This document shows positions 60,131 through 64,000 of a stretch of 64,000 nucleotides of DNA, in pieces. Below the pieces are notes generated by a model. That model was not told the origin of the DNA. It did no database searches and saw only the letters and a list, made by a program, of their open reading frames with translations. Both the position numbers and the translations under genes were made by a program. Positions within the stretch are counted from its first letter, which is position 1. Every line of letters begins with the position of its first letter. Source of the DNA: Pedobacter puniceum (lineage in GTDB: Bacteria > Bacteroidota > Bacteroidia > Sphingobacteriales > Sphingobacteriaceae); contig NZ_WKJI01000001.1 in NCBI RefSeq assembly GCF_009674685.1, positions 682,001 to 746,000 on the forward strand, in the 5' to 3' direction.

Positions 60131-61324
60131 TTATTTGATGAAATAGCGAACTAATGATTTTAAAAACAACAAGATAGGTAATTTTGAAAATATCATCATC
60201 TCTTCTTTAATGCTGGTCTCTTCGTCCAGAAACTTTAATATTCTTGGGGTAGGTTGTTTTTTAAAAAGTGTCTTAAAAATTTCTTTACCACGCTGCGGCT
60301 GCGCTACTAAAATTTGTAATAACAAAATATCATAAAGTCTAAATCGCCAAGGCCTATAAGTGGTAGGTATGGCACTATGGCTAACCAAAGCTTTAGCTAC
60401 ATCATCTGCATATTTAGCCATTCTTTTAAATCCGTAGCCTGTGGTAGGTTTAATAGCTCCGGCTAAGGTTCCTAAATAAATAACATTTTCATGCTTATCT
60501 AAAGTTTTACGTTTATTGTCAAAATGGGTAGTCATGGGTATAGCACCAACTTCTGTTTCTATAATCTCGAAAGATGTGTTTTTGCTTGCCAAGTAGTTTT
60601 TTAAGATTTCCTCGGCTTCAGTGATACTCAGTTTGGCTTCTCCAAAACGGGTTAGTTCTACCAAAGATTCGCTATCAGAAAAGGGCAATTCATACATAAA
60701 TTGGGTATGGCCAAGCTGTGGTATCTCAAAATCCATTAAAGTCATCCGTGTAGCATCAAAACTGGCATGCTGCATTTTAATCCTCCAACCCACAAAAGAT
60801 TGCCATATTAAAATATGTTGCTCTCGTTTCTGGTTTAAATAAGTTTTAAGTCTTTTAGAAGAAAAAATATCTTCCCTTTCTGGTAGGGCAGATAAAAATA
60901 GTCTCTCGGTTTTCCAAGAGCTGTCTTTAGTTTTGATGCTTAAATCAGGGTTTTGCTGATAGTTTTCAAATGAAGTATACAGCCAGGTAATATTTTCGCA
61001 GCCCGATAAAAGGCCTTTCATCTTTTTATAAAAATCCTGACTTCTGATATGGTAATAAGCATATGGGTAAATGCTACCACTTTTAGAAGTGATATGAGCA
61101 TTGTGAGAATAATGCCAAACTTTATCTGCCAAAGGCTGCGGATAAAGCTCTTCTTTAGCCCAATAGCACCAAGTTCTATCATTAAATTTTTGCGAGTCTT
61201 GTTCTACCAAAACAAGCGTTTTATCTTTTAATAAACCATGTTTATATAAAGCATAAGCCATCCATAAGCCAGATGCACCAGCGCCAATAATGGTATAATG
61301 ATAAAAAGGATTTGTTGTTTGCAT
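60131..61324 (-). CDS. crtY: Lycopene beta-cyclase, CrtY type
   Basis: An FAD-binding GxGxxG start (YTIIGAGASGLWMAYALYKHG), the NDRTWCYW motif, FEIPQLGHTQFMYELPF and LGTLAGAIKPTTGYGFKRM, characteristic of CrtY-type cyclases. It converts lycopene to beta-carotene. 397 residues, normal. Its product feeds blh, the next gene. Lycopene-forming genes are not in the window. Confidence 0.93.
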   Translation of the reverse strand: MQTTNPFYHYTIIGAGASGLWMAYALYKHGLLKDKTLVLVEQDSQKFNDRTWCYWAKEELYPQPLADKVWHYSHNAHITSKSGSIYPYAYYHIRSQDFYKKMKGLLSGCENITWLYTSFENYQQNPDLSIKTKDSSWKTERLFLSALPEREDIFSSKRLKTYLNQKREQHILIWQSFVGWRIKMQHASFDATRMTLMDFEIPQLGHTQFMYELPFSDSESLVELTRFGEAKLSITEAEEILKNYLASKNTSFEIIETEVGAIPMTTHFDNKRKTLDKHENVIYLGTLAGAIKPTTGYGFKRMAKYADDVAKALVSHSAIPTTYRPWRFRLYDILLLQILVAQPQRGKEIFKTLFKKQPTPRILKFLDEETSIKEEMMIFSKLPILLFLKSLVRYFIK

Positions 61325-61350
61325 ACAACTGGCTAAAATTGGCTTTAAAC

Positions 61351-61380
61351 AAAAACGGAACTTGCTTAAGGTTCCGTTTT
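61351..61380 (-). terminator. Rho-independent terminator between rhodopsin and crtY
   Basis: On the minus strand a 10-bp stem AAAACGGAAC / GTTCCGTTTT with a 9-nt loop is followed by T residues (61355-61351), 22 bp after the rhodopsin stop. It would cap the rhodopsin mRNA while allowing some read-through to crtY-blh. Confidence 0.75.
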
Positions 61381-61402
61381 CGAGTTAGTTAGTTAATGTT
61401 AA

Positions 61403-62137
61403 TTAAGCTTTTTTGCTATTGATAGCGATGTTATACACCACTAAACCAAAGCCAATTTTGTTAATAGCATCTGCAATGTTATAAAGTAAATCTACATTGC
61501 TAGATTCCCATCCTAAACCGGTATTTAACCATCCACCAGGCATACACATGTAACCAATTGGATAAATAGCCCAACCCACTAAAACAAACCATCCTAAGGT
61601 ATTGATACCTTTGATAACGGTACTGTCGCCAGTGTTTTTTGCCAATTGAGCAACTTCGCCATACCATGCTGCATACAATACATACACATAGCCAATGGTA
61701 GATAAAGCACCCCATAAAGCAACTTGGGTACTGTCTCCGCCAGAGAATGCCTCTCCAATGTATCCAGTTACCAACATAAATACCGAAGCAATAATTAACT
61801 TCCATAATAAAGAAGTTTTAGCGCCAGCAGATTTAGTTAATAAATAGAACTCCACACACATCAACGGCACTGTTAAAGTCCAGTCAATGTATCTCAAAGC
61901 AGTAGGTGTTTGGCCAGTTGCTAAATAATAGTCTCTCATGTAGTAGTAATGTACTGCAGCAATCCCCGTAATTAATGCAGATACTAACATAGAAAGTTTC
62001 CATTTTCCGTCTACACTTCCTCTTTCAAAGAAGAAGAAAACAGATGCAGCTAACATAGCCATGTACCCTGTAAAGAAGGTAAAAGCAACTGGGTCATCCA
62101 CTGGGATGGTTACCACGTTTAAAATTGTTGAAATCAT
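61403..62137 (-). CDS. Proteorhodopsin-type light-driven proton pump
   Basis: Seven helices in 244 residues. The proton-pump triad is present: Asp85, Thr89 and Glu96 in RYIDWTLTVPLMCVEFYL, equivalent to 97/101/108 of proteorhodopsin (DTE). His63 (AVHYYYMRDY) pairs with the counter-ion. Lys227 (INKIGFG) binds retinal. Met93 occupies the spectral-tuning position, which predicts green absorption as in marine Flavobacteria. Whether helix E has the small residue that allows a carotenoid antenna cannot be told by eye. Followed by its own terminator, then crtY and blh. Confidence 0.95.
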   Translation of the reverse strand: MISTILNVVTIPVDDPVAFTFFTGYMAMLAASVFFFFERGSVDGKWKLSMLVSALITGIAAVHYYYMRDYYLATGQTPTALRYIDWTLTVPLMCVEFYLLTKSAGAKTSLLWKLIIASVFMLVTGYIGEAFSGGDSTQVALWGALSTIGYVYVLYAAWYGEVAQLAKNTGDSTVIKGINTLGWFVLVGWAIYPIGYMCMPGGWLNTGLGWESSNVDLLYNIADAINKIGFGLVVYNIAINSKKA

Positions 62138-62172
62138 AAAATTTTGTTTAAGGTTTTATAATAATTGTTCAA

Positions 62173-62180
62173 CAAAATTA
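62173..62180 (-). promoter_or_regulatory. Possible -7 promoter element for rhodopsin
   Basis: TAATTTTG fits TAnnTTTG and lies 36 bp before the ATG. No clear -33 TTG at the right distance was found, so support is limited. Confidence 0.35.
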
Positions 62181-62727
62181 AATACAAAAAGTTTTAATTG
62201 TTTGATTTTTAGGTGTTTAATTTATTAACAAAATTTAGGTATTTTTTAAAAATGTGCCTTTTTGCCTATATAAAGCCTAATTGTAGCGGGGAATAATGTG
62301 TAATTTTTACCTCAAAAATTTTCATAATAAGCTAAAATTATCTTTAAAATAGATGTCTTTGGTCTTTATTTTCAGTTGCCAACTGCCAGTTTTTTAGTTG
62401 TGAGTTTCAAGTTCTGGGTGTAGAATTTCCTGTTTTTTACTTTTGAATTTTCCCTTTTCCCTTTTGAATTTTCCCTTTTTAACCAGAAAAGCCCATTCCA
62501 TACTACTATCATCCGCCAGTCCGGTGCTTTGCTTAACTCCTCGTCCATTTTCCGCAAAAGCTCCAAATGTCCTGTGGGGTATCGCCCTCGCCCCGGTTTA
62601 GTTGGGGTAGGGTTGGTGCTAAACGCAGCTAAAAGTTTAAAACCTTAGCTATTGGAAAAAGACTAACTGTTTGTAGTGAGAACTTCCTAAGGTTGCATCC
62701 TCATTATTGTCTTTATCACATGATTAT
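62181..62727. other. Gene-free interval before the CRISPR array
   Basis: AT-rich sequence with TTTTGAATTTTCCCTTTT-type low-complexity words near 62430-62490, resembling text at 41120-41160. No ORF with protein-like character. Nothing resembling cas1, cas2, cas9 or a tracrRNA was recognised. Confidence 0.5.
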
Positions 62728-62757
62728 TATAGCCACGGGTTTAAACCTGTGGCTATA
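62728..62757 (+). repeat. REP-like palindrome beside the CRISPR array
   Basis: A 30-bp near-perfect palindrome (TATAGCCACGGGTTT mirrored, one G:T mismatch), 14 bp before the first repeat. Similar palindromes are scattered in Bacteroidota genomes. It could also stop transcription leaving the array on the minus strand. Confidence 0.6.
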
Positions 62758-62771
62758 GAAACAATATGAGA

Positions 62772-64000
62772 ATTGTGATTTGCTTTCATTCTTTGAACTA
62801 CTGATATTTACAACAATACCAAAGCGGACAACCTGTTTTAGACTTAGTTGTGATTTGCTTTCATTCTTTGAACTACTGATATTTACAACAACAAACTGCT
62901 CATCTATAATATCTGTTGCTGAGTTGTGATTTGCTTTCATTCTTTGAACTACTGATATTTACAACAACGTTAGCATACGTTCTGCTACTGCAAGTCCGTT
63001 GTGATTTGCTTTCATTCTTTGAACTACTGATATTTACAACAACACAGCTTTCGTTTTGTGTGCAAGTGCAAGTGTTGTGATTTGCTTTCATTCTTTGAAC
63101 TACTGATATTTACAACAACTGAATCTGCGCAAAGAAAGTTAAGCTATTAGTTGTGATTTGCTTTCATTCTTTGAACTACTGATATTTACAACAACGTACT
63201 CTCTTTATGCCGTACTCTTTATTCTGTTGTGATTTGCTTTCATTCTTTGAACTACTGATATTTACAACAACGGACAACCTGTAAACGGTTTTCCTCCTTC
63301 GGTTGTGATTTGCTTTCATTCTTTGAACTACTGATATTTACAACAACGGTGGTAAAACTGGTGTTAGTGGTGAGGTTGTTGTGATTTGCTTTCATTCTTT
63401 GAACTACTGATATTTACAACAACCCGAGTTCCTCCCCTTGTTTCTTTTTTATTGTTGTGATTTGCTTTCATTCTTTGAACTACTGATATTTACAACAACT
63501 TATATTAGAAGCACTAATGTAGCCTTGCTGTTGTGATTTGCTTTCATTCTTTGAACTACTGATATTTACAACAACTCTAAAATCGCCAGCGATGCGGTCG
63601 TTTTGTTGTGATTTGCTTTCATTCTTTGAACTACTGATATTTACAACAACCTCTAAAATCGCCAGCGATGCGGTCATTCTGTTGTGATTTGCTTTCATTC
63701 TTTGAACTACTGATATTTACAACAACGGTTTTGTTTTCTGATGTTTCTTGTTGAAGGTTGTGATTTGCTTTCATTCTTTGAACTACTGATATTTACAACA
63801 ACTTTCCAATTGACTTTAAGTTTCGCGGTAGCGTTGTGATTTGCTTTCATTCTTTGAACTACTGATATTTACAACAACCCAAACAGTTATAACATAGCAA
63901 AAGAATTTGTTGTGATTTGCTTTCATTCTTTGAACTACTGATATTTACAACAACAAAAGAAAGCGGATTACAGTTATCAAAGCAGTTGTGATTTGCTTTC
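62772..64000. CRISPR. CRISPR array, 46-bp repeats, type II-C-like
   Basis: Sixteen full repeats (GTTGTGATTTGCTTTCA ... TTTACAACAAC, 46 bp) plus 16 bases of a seventeenth are seen. Spacers are 29-30 bp. Repeat starts: 62772, 62847, 62923, 62998, 63074, 63150, 63226, 63302, 63378, 63454, 63530, 63605, 63681, 63757, 63833, 63909 and 63985. The array continues past the window. Repeats are identical except the first (62772), where the first base is A and the last is T; a degenerate end repeat usually marks the old, trailer end, so the leader and cas genes should lie to the right. Length and the opening match type II-C repeats of Bacteroidota. Transcription direction is undetermined. Confidence 0.97.

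Noticed and set aside
62716-63698. Minus-strand frames encoding KANHN...VVVNISSSKNESKSQ peptides
   Set aside because: They are translations of the CRISPR repeat and change with every spacer; not genes.
1-64000. tRNA or rRNA genes
   Set aside because: No stretch with rRNA character or a cloverleaf with GTTCRA-type arms was noticed; a covariance search was not possible.

Overview
The window is AT-rich DNA of a Bacteroidota bacterium, most likely from the Sphingobacteriaceae (Pedobacter-like). The grounds are SusD-type and lipoprotein glycan-binding genes, type IX secretion (T9SS) C-terminal sorting domains, promoters with the Bacteroidota -7 motif TAnnTTTG, STN and DUF3826-type proteins, a proteorhodopsin with retinal genes, and a long-repeat CRISPR array of the type II-C kind. 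Genus placement is an inference. No rRNA or tRNA gene was recognised.

Layout. 1-8390: the end of a pectin utilization locus, with a SusD C-terminus, a surface lipoprotein, a T9SS-exported protein and two PL1-like pectate lyases. 8661-10040: a PAS protein with a histidine-kinase-like H-box but no ATPase domain. 10662-33668: about 23 kb of head-to-tail genes that looks like one operon. It encodes a beta-helix/TIM-barrel protein, a GH140 (apiosidase family) protein, a frameshifted GH43, two sialidase-fold proteins, GH2, GH78 and DUF3826. It continues with a cytoplasmic block (Fe-dependent alcohol dehydrogenase, DapA-type aldolase, PdxA2-like dehydrogenase, DUF1537 kinase), an SSS symporter, an STN-esterase fusion and an exported isomerase-like protein. 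33669-35119: duplicated non-coding repeats. 35120-40575: GH106 and GH127. 40577-41500: tandem repeats. 41506-46539: a patch of small accessory genes with attC-like and direct repeats, carrying a group II intron. 46632-48095: a DUF6671 protein and a secreted repeat protein. 48106-56449 (minus): BASS transporter, racemase-like protein, DUF1537 kinase, RuBisCO-like protein, DUF5703 glycoside hydrolase and SGNH esterase. 56856-58908: GH88 and an exported EEP-family protein. 59251-62137 (minus): blh, crtY and rhodopsin. 62772-64000: a CRISPR array running off the window.

The enzyme set (PL1, GH140, GH127, GH106, GH78, GH2, GH43, GH88, esterases) points to pectin, and specifically to rhamnogalacturonan II (RG-II). 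Two intracellular blocks could then process unusual RG-II sugars. The RuBisCO-like protein plus DUF1537 kinase match the known D-apiose pathway pair OiaX/OiaK. The aldolase, reductase, kinase and PdxA2 set fits, as my own inference with matching stereochemistry, a route from Dha (3-deoxy-D-lyxo-heptulosaric acid) to pyruvate, D-threonate, 4-phosphothreonate and DHAP.

Five intergenic sites at 2151, 6618, 10102, 10498 and 34983 share a two-box motif at a constant 59 bp upstream of a TAnnTTTG element. This looks like one regulon operator for the whole pectin locus.
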